Shown one piece after another: positions 34,904 through 44,009 of a DNA stretch of 64,000 nucleotides. The stretch's first letter is position 1; every line of letters starts with the position of its first letter. The position numbers were made by a program, and so were the translations under genes. The DNA lies in the NCBI RefSeq assembly GCF_028023875.1, contig NZ_JAQIPB010000001.1:868001-932000 (forward strand), read 5' to 3'. This DNA comes from Xenophilus arseniciresistens (GTDB lineage Bacteria; Pseudomonadota; Gammaproteobacteria; Burkholderiales; Burkholderiaceae_C). The notes below the pieces were generated by a model. The model was not told the DNA's origin, did no database searches, and saw nothing but the letters and a program-made list of their open reading frames with translations.

Positions 34904-36111
34904 GCGGCGCCCTCCGCGGCGCGGCGCAGGCGCAGCGCCGCCAGCACGCCCAGGGCCGAGCAGGCGAGCGTGAACACCCAGGTCCATTGCCAGCCACCCG
35001 CGCGCTGCGCGATCCAGCCCACCACGGGCGGCGCCGCGAACTGGCCCAGCGACGAGATCTGCTGCATCAGCCCGACGGTGGTCGACACCGTCTGCGGCCC
35101 CGGCGCCACCCGCACGGACAGCATGAACAAGGTGGCCGGCACCGCGCCGCCGCCCATCGAGAACAGGCACACGGCCAGGTAGCGCAGCGCGGGCGGCAGG
35201 CCGCTGCCCTGCCACTGCGCGAAGGCGGCCGCGCTGCCCAGCACCATGCAGCCAAAACCCAGGCACAGCAGGCGCAGCGGCGGCCAGCCGGCCTGCAGCA
35301 GCCGGCCAGCCATCACGTTGCCCACCATGTTCAGGGCCGCGGCCAGCGCGGTGAGCGCGGCCGTGGCACCCGCAGCCAGCCCCGCCTGCACGTAGATGGT
35401 GGGCAGAAAGCCGATCACCGACATCCATTGCGCCGAATAGAGGCCGAAGGCCAGTGCCGCGCTCCAGGGGCCGGCAGCGCCTAGCGTGGCGCCCAGCCGT
35501 GCGCGCCAGGCACCGGGCTCTGCTGCCTTTGCCGGCTGCGCTGGATCGGCTGGCACCGTGAGCACGATGAGCGCCGCGGCCAGCGCCGATAGCGCGGCCA
35601 CGGCCCACCACCAGGGCTGCCAGCCCATGGCGCCGATCAGCCATGGCCCCAGCAACAGGCCCAGGGCCACACCACCGGGCATGTAGGCGCCCCAGAGGCC
35701 CAGCGCACGCTTTTCCATGCCGGGTGGCGCAAGCCGGCGGATCAGGCCGGGCGCGGGCATGACCGCCAGCAGGAAACCCACGCCCTCCAGCACGCGGCAG
35801 CCCAGCAGCCAGGCCACGGGGTCGATCGCGGGCGCCGCCACGGCGCCGGCCGCACCCGCCAGCGTGAGCAGCCCCAGGCCGATCAACATGCAGCGGCGCA
35901 GGCCCAGGCCATCGGCCGCCAGCCCCGCCAGCAGCCCCAGTGCCATGCCCGCGGCCTGCACCAGCGACAGCAGAAAGCCCGCGGCCACCAGCCCCAGGCC
36001 AAGGCCCTGTTCCAGCGCCGGCAGCGCGGGCGGCAGCTTGCCCACATGCAGGGCCGCCGCCACGCCGCCGGCCACCACCGCCCACACCGGCGCCGCCTTC
36101 AGGCCAGCCAT
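34900..36111 (-). CDS. Major facilitator superfamily transporter (CynX/NimT-like)
   Basis: A 403-residue integral membrane protein with 12 predicted helices in two halves. The first loop has GLAADGLGLRRC, the variant of the MFS loop-2 motif. The sequence is very rich in Ala, Gly and Leu. The general look and length fit the CynX/NimT or DHA-type permeases, but no residue reveals a substrate. Its start overlaps the end of dgt by 13 bases and its stop overlaps the DUF1415 start. Confidence 0.85.
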   Translation of the reverse strand: MAGLKAAPVWAVVAGGVAAALHVGKLPPALPALEQGLGLGLVAAGFLLSLVQAAGMALGLLAGLAADGLGLRRCMLIGLGLLTLAGAAGAVAAPAIDPVAWLLGCRVLEGVGFLLAVMPAPGLIRRLAPPGMEKRALGLWGAYMPGGVALGLLLGPWLIGAMGWQPWWWAVAALSALAAALIVLTVPADPAQPAKAAEPGAWRARLGATLGAAGPWSAALAFGLYSAQWMSVIGFLPTIYVQAGLAAGATAALTALAAALNMVGNVMAGRLLQAGWPPLRLLCLGFGCMVLGSAAAFAQWQGSGLPPALRYLAVCLFSMGGGAVPATLFMLSVRVAPGPQTVSTTVGLMQQISSLGQFAAPPVVGWIAQRAGGWQWTWVFTLACSALGVLAALRLRRAAEGAA

Positions 36112-37229
36112 CGGCCCCCCGTGAGGCGCTCATGCTCGCGCATGGCGAAGCGGTCGGTCATGCCGGCGATGTAGTCGGCCACGGCGCGATGGCGGTCTTC
36201 GCACGCTTCGTAGTGGGCGGGCAGCGCCAGTTCGCGCGCCGCGTAGGCCGCGAACAGGTCGCGCACCGCCTCCTGGGCACGGCCCGTGGTCTGCATGACC
36301 TGCGGGTGCCGGTACAGCTGCGCGAACAGGAAGCGCTTGAGTACGCTCGACTTCTCGCGCATGCCCTCGCTGAAGCCGACCAGGGGCGGCGCCAGGCGCA
36401 CGCCCTGCGCATCGGCAATGCCGTGAGCCTGCAGCGCCGCGCGCGTGGTGTCGATCACGTCGTAGACCTGCGCGCTGAGCATGCGGCGTATGGTTTCGTA
36501 CAACAGGCGGCGCGTGTCCAGTTGCGGATGCTCGGCCAGGGTCTGCTGGCGGAAGTCTTCGAACAGCGGCACTTCAGACAGCGCCTCGAGGCGCAGCAGG
36601 CCCGAACGCACGCCGTCGTCGATGTCGTGCGCGTTGTAGGCGATCTCGTCGGCCAGGTTGGTCAGCTGCGCCTCCAGGCTGGCCTGGGTGCGCTCCAGGA
36701 AGCGGCGGCCCACGCCGCCGGGCTCCTGCGACTCCAGCTTCTGGGCATTGGCGCGCGAGCAATGCTTGAGGATGCCCTCGCGCGTCTCGAAGCTCAGGTT
36801 CAGCCCGTCGAAGGCCGGATAGCGGCGCTCCAGCGCATCGACCACGCGCAGGCTCTGCAGGTTGTGCTCGAAGCCGCCGTGGTCTTTCATGCAGTCGTTC
36901 AGCGCATCCTGGCCCGCATGGCCGAAGGGCGTGTGGCCCAGGTCATGGGCCAGGGCGATGGCTTCCACCAGGTCTTCGTTCAGGCCCAGCGGGCGGGCTA
37001 TGGAACGCGCGAGCTGCGCCACCTCCAGCGAATGCGTGAGCCGCGTGCGGAACAGGTCGCCCTCGTGGTTCAGGAAGACCTGGGTCTTGTAGACCAGGCG
37101 CCTGAAGGCCGTGGAATGGACGATGCGGTCGCGGTCGCGCTGGAAGGCATCGCGCGTGGGCGCCGCCGCTTCAGGGTGGCGCCGGCCGCGCGAGACGGCC
37201 GGGTCGCTGGCGTACGGGGCGCGGCTCAT
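36099..37229 (-). CDS. dgt: Deoxyguanosinetriphosphate triphosphohydrolase-like protein
   Basis: A 376-residue HD-domain dNTP triphosphohydrolase. Metal-binding residues are visible in RLTHSLEVAQLAR, LAHDLGHTPFGHAGQDAL and the later NLADEIAYNAHDIDDGVRSG. Members cleave dNTPs to deoxynucleosides and triphosphate and act in dNTP pool balance. The start at MSRAPYASDPAVS (37229) is set 16 bases after aroB. An upstream extension overlaps aroB and is not family-like. Confidence 0.93.
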   Translation of the reverse strand: MSRAPYASDPAVSRGRRHPEAAAPTRDAFQRDRDRIVHSTAFRRLVYKTQVFLNHEGDLFRTRLTHSLEVAQLARSIARPLGLNEDLVEAIALAHDLGHTPFGHAGQDALNDCMKDHGGFEHNLQSLRVVDALERRYPAFDGLNLSFETREGILKHCSRANAQKLESQEPGGVGRRFLERTQASLEAQLTNLADEIAYNAHDIDDGVRSGLLRLEALSEVPLFEDFRQQTLAEHPQLDTRRLLYETIRRMLSAQVYDVIDTTRAALQAHGIADAQGVRLAPPLVGFSEGMREKSSVLKRFLFAQLYRHPQVMQTTGRAQEAVRDLFAAYAARELALPAHYEACEDRHRAVADYIAGMTDRFAMREHERLTGGRWLA

Positions 37230-37245
37230 CGCCAGGCGGCGCCGC

Positions 37246-38352
37246 TCAGGCCGGATCGCAGCACTCGGCCAGCACCTCGCGCACCAGCGCATCGGGGGCC
37301 GCGCGCATCACGGCGGAGCCGGGCCTGTCGATGAGCACGAAGCGGATTTCGCCGCCTTCGGATTTCTTGTCCACGCGCATCAGTTCCAGGTAGCGTTCGG
37401 CACCCAGACCGGGGCCGCGCGTGGGCAGGCCGGCCCGCGCAATGAGCGCGATCAGCCGCTCGGCGAAGGCCGCATCCACGCCGCCCAGGCGCTGCGAGAG
37501 CCGGATGGCCATGACCATGCCGCAGCCCACGGCCTCGCCGTGCAGCCACTGGCCGTAGCCCAGGCCGGACTCGATGGCATGGCCGAATGTGTGGCCGAAA
37601 TTGAGAATGGCGCGCAGGCCCGACTCGCGCTCGTCCTGGCCCACCACTTCGGCCTTGATCTCGCAGCTGCGGCGCACGGCATGGGCCAGGGCTGCGCCGT
37701 CGCGCGCCACCAGCGCGTCGATGTGGGCCTCGATCCAGTCGAAGAAGGCCATGTCGGCGATGGGCCCGTACTTGATCACCTCGGCCAGGCCCGCGGCCAC
37801 CTCGCGCTGCGGCAGGGTGCGCAGCGTGTCCAGGTCGCACAGCACGCGCTGCGGCTGGTAGAAGGCGCCGATCATGTTCTTGCCCAGCGGGTGGTTGATG
37901 GCCGTCTTGCCACCCACCGACGAATCCACCTGCGCCAGCAGCGTGGTCGGCAGCTGAACGAAGGGCACGCCGCGCATATAGCAGGCCGCGGCGAAGCCGG
38001 TCATGTCGCCCACCACGCCGCCGCCCAGCGCGAACAGCACCGTCTTGCGGTCTGCGCCATGGCTCAGCAGGGCATCGAAGATGCTGTTGAGCGTGGGCCA
38101 GTCCTTGTGCGCCTCGCCATCGGGCAGTTCGAGCACGTGCACGGTCTTGAAGCGGCCGCGCAGCGCCTGCACCACGGCATTGGCATACAGCGGCGCCACC
38201 ACGGTGTTGCTGACCACCAGCGCCATGCTGGCGGCGGGCAGATCGTCGTAGCTGGCGGGGTCCGACAGCAGGCCGCTGCCGATCAGGATGGGGTAGCTGC
38301 GCTCGGCAAGATCGATGCGCAAGGAAGAAGCGGCGAGAGAGGGCGAAGCCAT
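37246..38352 (-). CDS. aroB: 3-dehydroquinate synthase
   Basis: A 368-residue NAD- and zinc-dependent enzyme that closes DAHP to 3-dehydroquinate, the second step of the shikimate pathway. Motifs are [55 protein letters not shown] and the zinc histidines in [12 protein letters not shown]. It follows aroK by 58 bases, the usual aroK-aroB order. Confidence 0.97.
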   Translation of the reverse strand: MASPSLAASSLRIDLAERSYPILIGSGLLSDPASYDDLPAASMALVVSNTVVAPLYANAVVQALRGRFKTVHVLELPDGEAHKDWPTLNSIFDALLSHGADRKTVLFALGGGVVGDMTGFAAACYMRGVPFVQLPTTLLAQVDSSVGGKTAINHPLGKNMIGAFYQPQRVLCDLDTLRTLPQREVAAGLAEVIKYGPIADMAFFDWIEAHIDALVARDGAALAHAVRRSCEIKAEVVGQDERESGLRAILNFGHTFGHAIESGLGYGQWLHGEAVGCGMVMAIRLSQRLGGVDAAFAERLIALIARAGLPTRGPGLGAERYLELMRVDKKSEGGEIRFVLIDRPGSAVMRAAPDALVREVLAECCDPA

Positions 38353-38410
38353 GGCGCGAGTGTAGTGGGCGGCCCTGTGCGCACGAGGGCGGCACCGGGC
38401 GAAACGGGGC

Positions 38411-38995
38411 TCAGAGCTGCGGCGGCTGCGCAGCGGCGCCTGCGCCGTCTGGCGGCACGATGCCCTGCTCCACCAGCAGCCCGTGCAGGGTGCGCGTGAG
38501 CGCGTTGACGGAGGCGCGCCCCGTGTCGACCACCGAGCCGGCGACTTCGCGGTAGAGCGGATCGCGCTGCTCGTACAGGTCGCGCAGGCGCGCCAGCGGG
38601 TCGGCCACCTGCAGCAGCGGGCGCTTCACGTCGTGCCGCAGCCGGCGGTACAGCGCCTCGGGCGTGGACCAGAGGTAGATCACGCAAGGGCCCGAACGCA
38701 GCGTCTCGCGGTTCTCGGTGCGCAGCACGGCGCCGCCGCCGGTGGCGATCACCGAGGCCACCGGGCCTTGAGAAAACTCGGCAATCACGCGCTGCTCCAG
38801 ATCGCGGAAAAAGGGCTCGCCCTTGCGCTCGAACAGCTCCCGGATGGAGCAGCCCACGCGATCCTCGATCGCCTGGTCCAGATCGACGAAGGGCCAGTCC
38901 AGCCGCTGTGCCAGGCGCCGCCCCAGGGCCGACTTGCCGCTGCCGGGCATGCCGACCAGCGCAACAGAGACCGGGGACGAACGGGAATCAGGCAT
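38411..38995 (-). CDS. aroK: Shikimate kinase
   Basis: A 194-residue P-loop kinase that phosphorylates shikimate. Walker A is [17 protein letters not shown] near residue 14, the shikimate-binding DLDQAIE follows at about 36, GGGAVLR near 82 and the lid arginines are in [13 protein letters not shown]. The start at 38995 ([13 protein letters not shown]) is chosen because a longer frame runs into the tRNA-Ser gene. Pro/Ala-rich C-terminus. Confidence 0.95.
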   Translation of the reverse strand: MPDSRSSPVSVALVGMPGSGKSALGRRLAQRLDWPFVDLDQAIEDRVGCSIRELFERKGEPFFRDLEQRVIAEFSQGPVASVIATGGGAVLRTENRETLRSGPCVIYLWSTPEALYRRLRHDVKRPLLQVADPLARLRDLYEQRDPLYREVAGSVVDTGRASVNALTRTLHGLLVEQGIVPPDGAGAAAQPPQL

Positions 38996-39054
38996 CGAGG
39001 GCAAACCGGGTTGGCTCGGCGCAGTGCGTGTGCGAACACGGGTGCGGCCATGAC

Positions 39055-39142
39055 TGGCGGAGACTGTGAGATTCGAACTCACGGACGGTTGCCCGTCGGC
39101 AGTTTTCAAGACTGCTGGTTTAAACCACTCACCCAAGTCTCC
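39055..39142 (-). tRNA. tRNA-Ser (anticodon TGA)
   Basis: Reads on the minus strand from GGAGACTTGGGTGAG to the encoded CCA (39057-39055). Acceptor stem GGAGACT/AGTCTCC, anticodon loop CTTGAAA with anticodon TGA, a long variable arm typical of serine tRNAs and TTCGAAT in the T loop. It lies between hemW and aroK. Confidence 0.97.
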
Positions 39143-39156
39143 GGGCGGCGCATTCT

Positions 39157-39207
39157 AGGGCCTGCTAGCACTACTTCAGGGGTCGCGAAATAGCGCTAGC
39201 AGGCCCT
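39157..39207. repeat. Perfect 13-bp inverted repeat between hemW and tRNA-Ser
   Basis: AGGGCCTGCTAGC at 39157-39169 and its exact reverse complement at 39195-39207 flank 25 bases. There is no T-run. It could terminate or process the hemW transcript upstream of the tRNA, or be a copy of a dispersed palindromic element. Confidence 0.7.
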
Positions 39208-39226
39208 GGGGCGCCATTCACGGCTT

Positions 39227-40489
39227 TCAGTCGCCATCAGGCAGAAACAGGCCCTGCAGGTCGCTCAGAAAATCCAGCCCGCGCGCCGTCGGCCACACGC
39301 GGTGCAGGTCGCGCTCGATCAGGCCCTTGCGCTCGGCCTCCTGCAGCGGCCGCTGGATGGCGCTGACGGCCAGGCCGGTGCGTTCGCTGAACTGCGCCAG
39401 CGCAAAGCCCTCGCGCAGGCGCAGGGCGTTGAGCATGTATTCGAAGGGCAGGTCGGCCCGGCCCACCTCCTGCGCCTGCGCCACGGCGTTGCCCGCGCGC
39501 GCGGCCTCCATGTACAGGCGCGGTTCGCGAAAGCGCACCTGGCGCAGCACGCGGTGCGCGAAGCTCAGCTTGCCGTGCGCGCCGGCACCCAGGCCCAGGT
39601 AATCGCCGAACTGCCAGTAGTTGAGGTTGTGGGCGCAGCGGTGCCCGGCCCGCGCATAGGCCGACACCTCGTAGCGCTGCAGCCCCGCGTCGGCGGTGCG
39701 CTCGGTGATGCGGTCGAGCATGGCGTAGGCGATGTCGTCCTCGGGCAGCGCGGGCGGGTGCTTGGCGAAGAAGGTGTTGGGCTCGATGGTGAGGTGGTAG
39801 ACCGACAGATGCGGTGGCGCGAGCGCCAGCGCCTGGTCCAGGTCGGCGTCCAGGCCGGCAATGTCTTGCCCCGGCAGCGCGTACATGAGGTCGAGGTTGA
39901 AGGTCTCGAAGGCCTGGGCGGCCTCTTCCACCGCCGCAATCGCCTGGGCCCGGTCGTGCACACGGCCCAGCGCCTGCAGATGCGCATCGTTGAAGCTCTG
40001 CACACCGATGGACAGGCGCGTGACCCCGGCCGCGCGGTAGGCGCGGAAGCGGTCACGCTCGAAGGTGCCGGGGTTGGCTTCCAGCGTCACTTCGCAGCCG
40101 GGCTCCAGCTTCAGGCGCGCGCGCACATCGCCCAGCAGCCGGTCGATGGAGGCCGGCGAGAACAGGCTGGGCGTGCCGCCGCCGATGAAGATGCTGTGCA
40201 CGGGCCGGCCCCACACCAGGGGCAGCGAGGCATCCAGATCAGCGATCAGCGCGTCGATGTATTCGGCCTCGGGCAGGCCGTCGGCGCCCAGGCGCGCCTC
40301 ATGCGAGTTGAAGTCGCAATAGGGGCACTTGCGCAGACACCAGGGCAGGTGGATGTACAGCGACAGCGGCGGCAGCGACTGGAAGTGCAGCGTGCCCGGC
40401 CGCATCCAGTGCATCACGTCCTGCGCATGTGGCGCGCCTTCGGGCGCGGCCGGGCGCAGCGGCATGGCTGGCGCGGGCGCGCTGCTCAC
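39227..40489 (-). CDS. hemW: Radical SAM heme chaperone HemW
   Basis: A 420-residue radical-SAM protein of the HemN-like group. The 4Fe-4S motif is CLRKCPYCDFN, preceded by LYIHLPWC, with the conserved FIGGGTPSLFS and LEANPGTF segments and a HemN C-terminal domain (NYWQFGDYLGLGAGAHG). CX3CX2C is followed by D, not by the extra cysteine of true HemN, so a heme chaperone role is favoured over coproporphyrinogen oxidase. A GTG at 40489 overlaps the rdgB stop (GTGA). A downstream ATG at codon 9 is an alternative. Confidence 0.92.
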   Translation of the reverse strand: MSSAPAPAMPLRPAAPEGAPHAQDVMHWMRPGTLHFQSLPPLSLYIHLPWCLRKCPYCDFNSHEARLGADGLPEAEYIDALIADLDASLPLVWGRPVHSIFIGGGTPSLFSPASIDRLLGDVRARLKLEPGCEVTLEANPGTFERDRFRAYRAAGVTRLSIGVQSFNDAHLQALGRVHDRAQAIAAVEEAAQAFETFNLDLMYALPGQDIAGLDADLDQALALAPPHLSVYHLTIEPNTFFAKHPPALPEDDIAYAMLDRITERTADAGLQRYEVSAYARAGHRCAHNLNYWQFGDYLGLGAGAHGKLSFAHRVLRQVRFREPRLYMEAARAGNAVAQAQEVGRADLPFEYMLNALRLREGFALAQFSERTGLAVSAIQRPLQEAERKGLIERDLHRVWPTARGLDFLSDLQGLFLPDGD

Positions 40490-41094
40490 GACAGCCACCG
40501 CTCGCGCATCAGCGCCAGCATGGCGCGCGCGGCCTGGCCCCGGTGGCTGCGGGCGTTCTTGTCCTGCGCACTCAGCTGCGCGAAGGTGCGGCCCAGCTCG
40601 GGCAGGAACATCACGGGGTCGAAGCCGAAACCGTTCTCGCCGATGGGCTCGCTGGTGATCTGCCCGACGGCACGGCCCACGGCAATCAGGGGCTCGGGGT
40701 CTTGCGCGCTGCGCAGCGCCACCAGCGTGCTGACCAGCGCCGCGCGGCGCTGCGTCTGGCCCTGCATCTGCTCGAGCAGCGCGCGCACGTTGTTGCCATC
40801 GCCCTTGGCATAGCCGAACTGCGTGGCGTAGTAGGCCGTGTCCACGCCGGGCAGGCCACCGAAGGCATCCACACACAGGCCCGCGTCATCGGCGATGGCC
40901 GGCAGGCCGGTGGCGGCGCTGGCGTGGCGCGCCTTGGCCAGCGCGTTCTCGACGAAGGTGCGAAACGGCTCTTCGGCCTCGCCCACACCCAGCTCGGACT
41001 GGCGCACCAGCGCCACACCCAGCGGCGCAAAAAGCTGCTGCAGCTCGGCCAGCTTGCCTGCGTTGTTGGAGGCCAGGACCAGCTTCATGGACAT
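40486..41094 (-). CDS. rdgB: XTP/dITP diphosphatase (non-canonical purine NTP pyrophosphatase)
   Basis: A 202-residue Ham1/RdgB enzyme that hydrolyses dITP and XTP to monophosphates and so prevents their incorporation into DNA. Motifs are LASNNAGKLAEL at the N-terminus, FVENALAKARHAS, ADDAGLCVDAFGG, and the nucleotide pocket GFGFDPVMFLPE with SHRGQAARAM near the C-terminus. It begins four bases after rph and overlaps hemW. Confidence 0.96.
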   Translation of the reverse strand: MSMKLVLASNNAGKLAELQQLFAPLGVALVRQSELGVGEAEEPFRTFVENALAKARHASAATGLPAIADDAGLCVDAFGGLPGVDTAYYATQFGYAKGDGNNVRALLEQMQGQTQRRAALVSTLVALRSAQDPEPLIAVGRAVGQITSEPIGENGFGFDPVMFLPELGRTFAQLSAQDKNARSHRGQAARAMLALMRERWLS

Positions 41095-41098
41095 GTCC

Positions 41099-41830
41099 TC
41101 AGGCCTGCGCCAGCGCCTCGCGCTGCGCCACCACCAGTTCGCCGATGCCCTTCTCGGCCAGGGCCAGCAACTGGTTCATCTCTTCGCGCGTGAAGGCCGC
41201 GCCCTCGGCCGTACCCTGCACTTCCACGAAATGGCCGGCGCCGGTCATGACCACGTTCATGTCGGTGTCGCAGGCCGAGTCCTCGGTGTACTCCAGGTCC
41301 AGCAGCGGCAGGCCTTCGACGATGCCCACCGACACGGCAGCCACATGGTCCTTGATGGGCGATGCGCCCAGCAGGCCCTGCGCCATCAGCTTGTTGACGG
41401 CGTCCTGCGCCGCCACGAAGGCGCCCGTGATGGCCGCGGTGCGCGTGCCGCCGTCTGCCTGCAGCACGTCGCAATCGAGGTGGATGGTGCGCTCGCCCAG
41501 CGCTCGCAGATCGAATACCGCGCGCATCGAACGGCCGATCAGGCGCTGGATCTCCTGGGTGCGCCCGCTCTGCTTGCCCTTGGCCGCCTCGCGGCTGCCA
41601 CGGGTGTGGGTGGCGCGCGGCAGCATGCCGTATTCGGCGGTCACCCAGCCTTCGCCGCTGCCTTTCTTGTGCGGCGGCACTTTTTCTTCGACCGAGGCGG
41701 TGCAGAGCACGCGCGTCTGGCCGAACTCGATGAGCACCGAGCCTTCGGCGTGGATGGTGAAGCCGCGGGTGATGCGGATGGCGCGCAACTGATCGGCGGC
41801 ACGGCCGGCGCTACGGGTGAAAGAGCTCAT
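41099..41830 (-). CDS. rph: Ribonuclease PH
   Basis: A 243-residue phosphorolytic exoribonuclease that trims tRNA 3' ends. Family marks are [64 protein letters not shown] and [12 protein letters not shown]. The full C-terminus is present, unlike the frameshifted rph of E. coli K-12. The start at 41830 gives [15 protein letters not shown]. An ATG six codons earlier is possible. Confidence 0.95.
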   Translation of the reverse strand: MSSFTRSAGRAADQLRAIRITRGFTIHAEGSVLIEFGQTRVLCTASVEEKVPPHKKGSGEGWVTAEYGMLPRATHTRGSREAAKGKQSGRTQEIQRLIGRSMRAVFDLRALGERTIHLDCDVLQADGGTRTAAITGAFVAAQDAVNKLMAQGLLGASPIKDHVAAVSVGIVEGLPLLDLEYTEDSACDTDMNVVMTGAGHFVEVQGTAEGAAFTREEMNQLLALAEKGIGELVVAQREALAQA

Positions 41831-41920
41831 GATCGATCCAGAGTGCAAGACAGGAAGAAGTGAAGGCCGCCAGCGGTCACCGAGCCGGGCGGAGGACAGG
41901 AAGCGATGCAGGGCGGCCGC

Positions 41921-42820
41921 TCAGCCGCGGCGCGCTGCCGAGCGGCGGATGGCTTCGTTGATCTCGGCGATGGAGCGCTCGATGGCGTCGTCGTCCAGGT
42001 CGTCGATCTCGCCATCCGAGGGCATGCCTGCCTGGATGGTGGAGGCGAAGACGTCGTCGCTGATGTGGTCCGTCGAGATGCCCCGGCCGCCCGCGCCGTC
42101 GGGGGTTTCCCACTCGACGGCCACCAGCGTCGCATTGTCGCCGGTGCGCCCGGCCCGGCGCAGCGCCATCTCGACCAGCTCGGGCGCCGCATCAGAAACG
42201 GCGCGGCTGGCCAGCGTGCGCGCGATCAGTTCGTCGTCAAGCACACCCCAGATGCCGTCCGAGCAGAGCATCAGCCGGTCGCCCTGCTGCAGCACCAGCG
42301 GCTCGGAAATTTCGAACATCGGAGTGCACGGCGAGCCCAGGCAGGTCAACAGCAGGTTGCGGTTGACCGGCTCGGTGCTGCCGTGCGGGCGTGGTCGCTC
42401 GGCATGCGAATGGTCGCGCGTGCGCGTGAGCAGCCTGCCCTCGCGCACCACATACAGGCGCGAATCGCCGCAGTGGATCCAGGTGGCCAGGCCGTCCTGC
42501 AGCACCGCGGCCACCACGGTCGTGCGCGGCGTGTCGAGCATGGCCTTGGCGCTGGCATAGCGCATGATCTGCTGGTGCGCGCTCATCACGGCCGCCGCGA
42601 GGAAGGACTTCACGTCCTTGAGCCCCGGCCGCGCATCGCGCTGGTACAGCGCAGCGATGGTCTGCAGCGCCAGCTGGGCCGCCACCTCGCCCTCCGGGTG
42701 CCCTCCCATGCCGTCGGCCAGCACGAACAGGCCCGATTCGCGCGTGTAGCAGTAGCCCATGCGGTCCTCGTTCTTGGGCCTGCCGCCCTTGCGGCTGACC
42801 TGGAAGACGGAGAACTTCAT
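41921..42820 (-). CDS. PP2C-family serine/threonine phosphatase
   Basis: A 299-residue PPM/PP2C phosphatase. Metal-binding motifs are in order: RPKNEDRMG, VLADGMGGHPEGEVAA, HCGDSRLYVV, LMLCSDGIWGVLDD and GRTGDNATLVAVEW. After residue about 240 comes an acidic tail (DGEIDDLDDDAIERSIAE). It lies 41 bases after the kinase gene, so the two probably form an opposing phosphorylation pair. Targets are unknown. Confidence 0.9.
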   Translation of the reverse strand: MKFSVFQVSRKGGRPKNEDRMGYCYTRESGLFVLADGMGGHPEGEVAAQLALQTIAALYQRDARPGLKDVKSFLAAAVMSAHQQIMRYASAKAMLDTPRTTVVAAVLQDGLATWIHCGDSRLYVVREGRLLTRTRDHSHAERPRPHGSTEPVNRNLLLTCLGSPCTPMFEISEPLVLQQGDRLMLCSDGIWGVLDDELIARTLASRAVSDAAPELVEMALRRAGRTGDNATLVAVEWETPDGAGGRGISTDHISDDVFASTIQAGMPSDGEIDDLDDDAIERSIAEINEAIRRSAARRG

Positions 42821-42861
42821 TGAAACGCCCCTTGATGGATGCGAGGAATGGAAAGCATCTC

Positions 42862-43869
42862 TCAGTTCGGCCGGGTCGTGGGCGCCGCCACCTTGGGCAG
42901 CGGCTTCTTGTCGGCCGCGCGCATGTTGTCCAGCGACAGGCGCATCTTCTCGCTGACCGACAGGCGCGTGTAGCGGCGCTCGCCCTCGCGGCTGAGTTCC
43001 TTTTGCAGCGCGAACACCGACTGCGGCCTGGACAGCGGGTCCAGCGCCATGCACCACTCCACCACCTCGATCAGGTCGTCGGAGTAGATGCCCCGAAGCC
43101 GGGACTGCGACAGCGACAGGCGGTCTTTTTCGATGCGCTGCGGCGCGTCGTTGGGCGGGTAGCCGTGCATGCAGGCGTACATGCAGGCGCCGATGGCGTA
43201 GATGTCGGTCCAGGGGCCCATCGACGAATCGCGCCGGTACATCTCGGGCGCGGCAAAGCCGGGCGTGTACATGGGGCGGATGAAGTTGCCTTCCTTGGAC
43301 AGCACCTCGCGCGCGGCGCCGAAGTCGATCATCACGGCCCGGTCGTCATCGGTGACGAAGATGTTGGCCGGCTTGATGTCCAGGTGCAGCATCTTGTGCT
43401 GATGCACCACGCGCAGGCCCCGGAGGATCTCGTCGAACAGCGAGCGGATCGTGGACTCGCGGAACACCTTGGACTTCTTGAGCTCGCGCGCGGTGACGAT
43501 GAAGTCCTGCAGCGTGGCGCCGTCCAGGTAGTTCATCACCATGTAGACGGTTTCGTTCTCGCGGAAGAAATTCAGCACGCTCACGACCGAGGCGTGCGAG
43601 ATCTGCGCCAGCGACCGGCCTTCCTCGAAGAAGCTCTTGAGGCCCAGCCGGTACAGCGACAGCTTCTCGGGCGGCACCTGCGGCGCCAGTTCGCCGGGGG
43701 CGCGGGTGGCCAGCGACGAAGGCAGGTATTCCTTGATGGCGACCTGCTGCCCACTCTTGTCGACCGCCAGGTAGACCACGCCGAAGCCGCCAGCCGACAG
43801 GCGGCGCACGACGCGGTATCCGCCTATCACCGTGTCGGGGGGCAGAGGCGACGGTTTGACCTTTGACAT
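42862..43869 (-). CDS. Serine/threonine protein kinase (Hanks type)
   Basis: A 335-residue cytoplasmic kinase with no membrane segment. The glycine loop is RRLSAGGFGVVYLA, the ATP lysine is K46 in VAIKEYLP, the catalytic loop reads LHLDIKPANIF and the Mg loop VMIDFGAAREVL; TPGFAAPEMY is the P+1/APE region. The catalytic loop has HLD where most kinases have HRD, so it is a non-RD type and may not need activation-loop phosphorylation. The ATG at 43869 is the first one that gives a family-like N-terminus. Paired with the PP2C gene. Confidence 0.9.
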   Translation of the reverse strand: MSKVKPSPLPPDTVIGGYRVVRRLSAGGFGVVYLAVDKSGQQVAIKEYLPSSLATRAPGELAPQVPPEKLSLYRLGLKSFFEEGRSLAQISHASVVSVLNFFRENETVYMVMNYLDGATLQDFIVTARELKKSKVFRESTIRSLFDEILRGLRVVHQHKMLHLDIKPANIFVTDDDRAVMIDFGAAREVLSKEGNFIRPMYTPGFAAPEMYRRDSSMGPWTDIYAIGACMYACMHGYPPNDAPQRIEKDRLSLSQSRLRGIYSDDLIEVVEWCMALDPLSRPQSVFALQKELSREGERRYTRLSVSEKMRLSLDNMRAADKKPLPKVAAPTTRPN

Positions 43870-44009
43870 AATCGGGAGTTTCGCCCGAAGGCGGGGGAGC
43901 AGCAACGGCACGCGAGCGCTGGCCGGATCGATCCCTTGCACGCGCCACAAGCGCAATGTGCCTTGGGGCACAGGGGCAAACGAAACCCGAGTAAGGACAG
44001 CGAGGCTTC

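Noticed and set aside
34904-36133. A long upstream extension of the DUF1415 frame through the MFS gene
   Set aside because: The MFS frame has clear membrane helices and fits both neighbours by small overlaps; the extension is low-complexity Gly/Ala/Arg sequence without family features.
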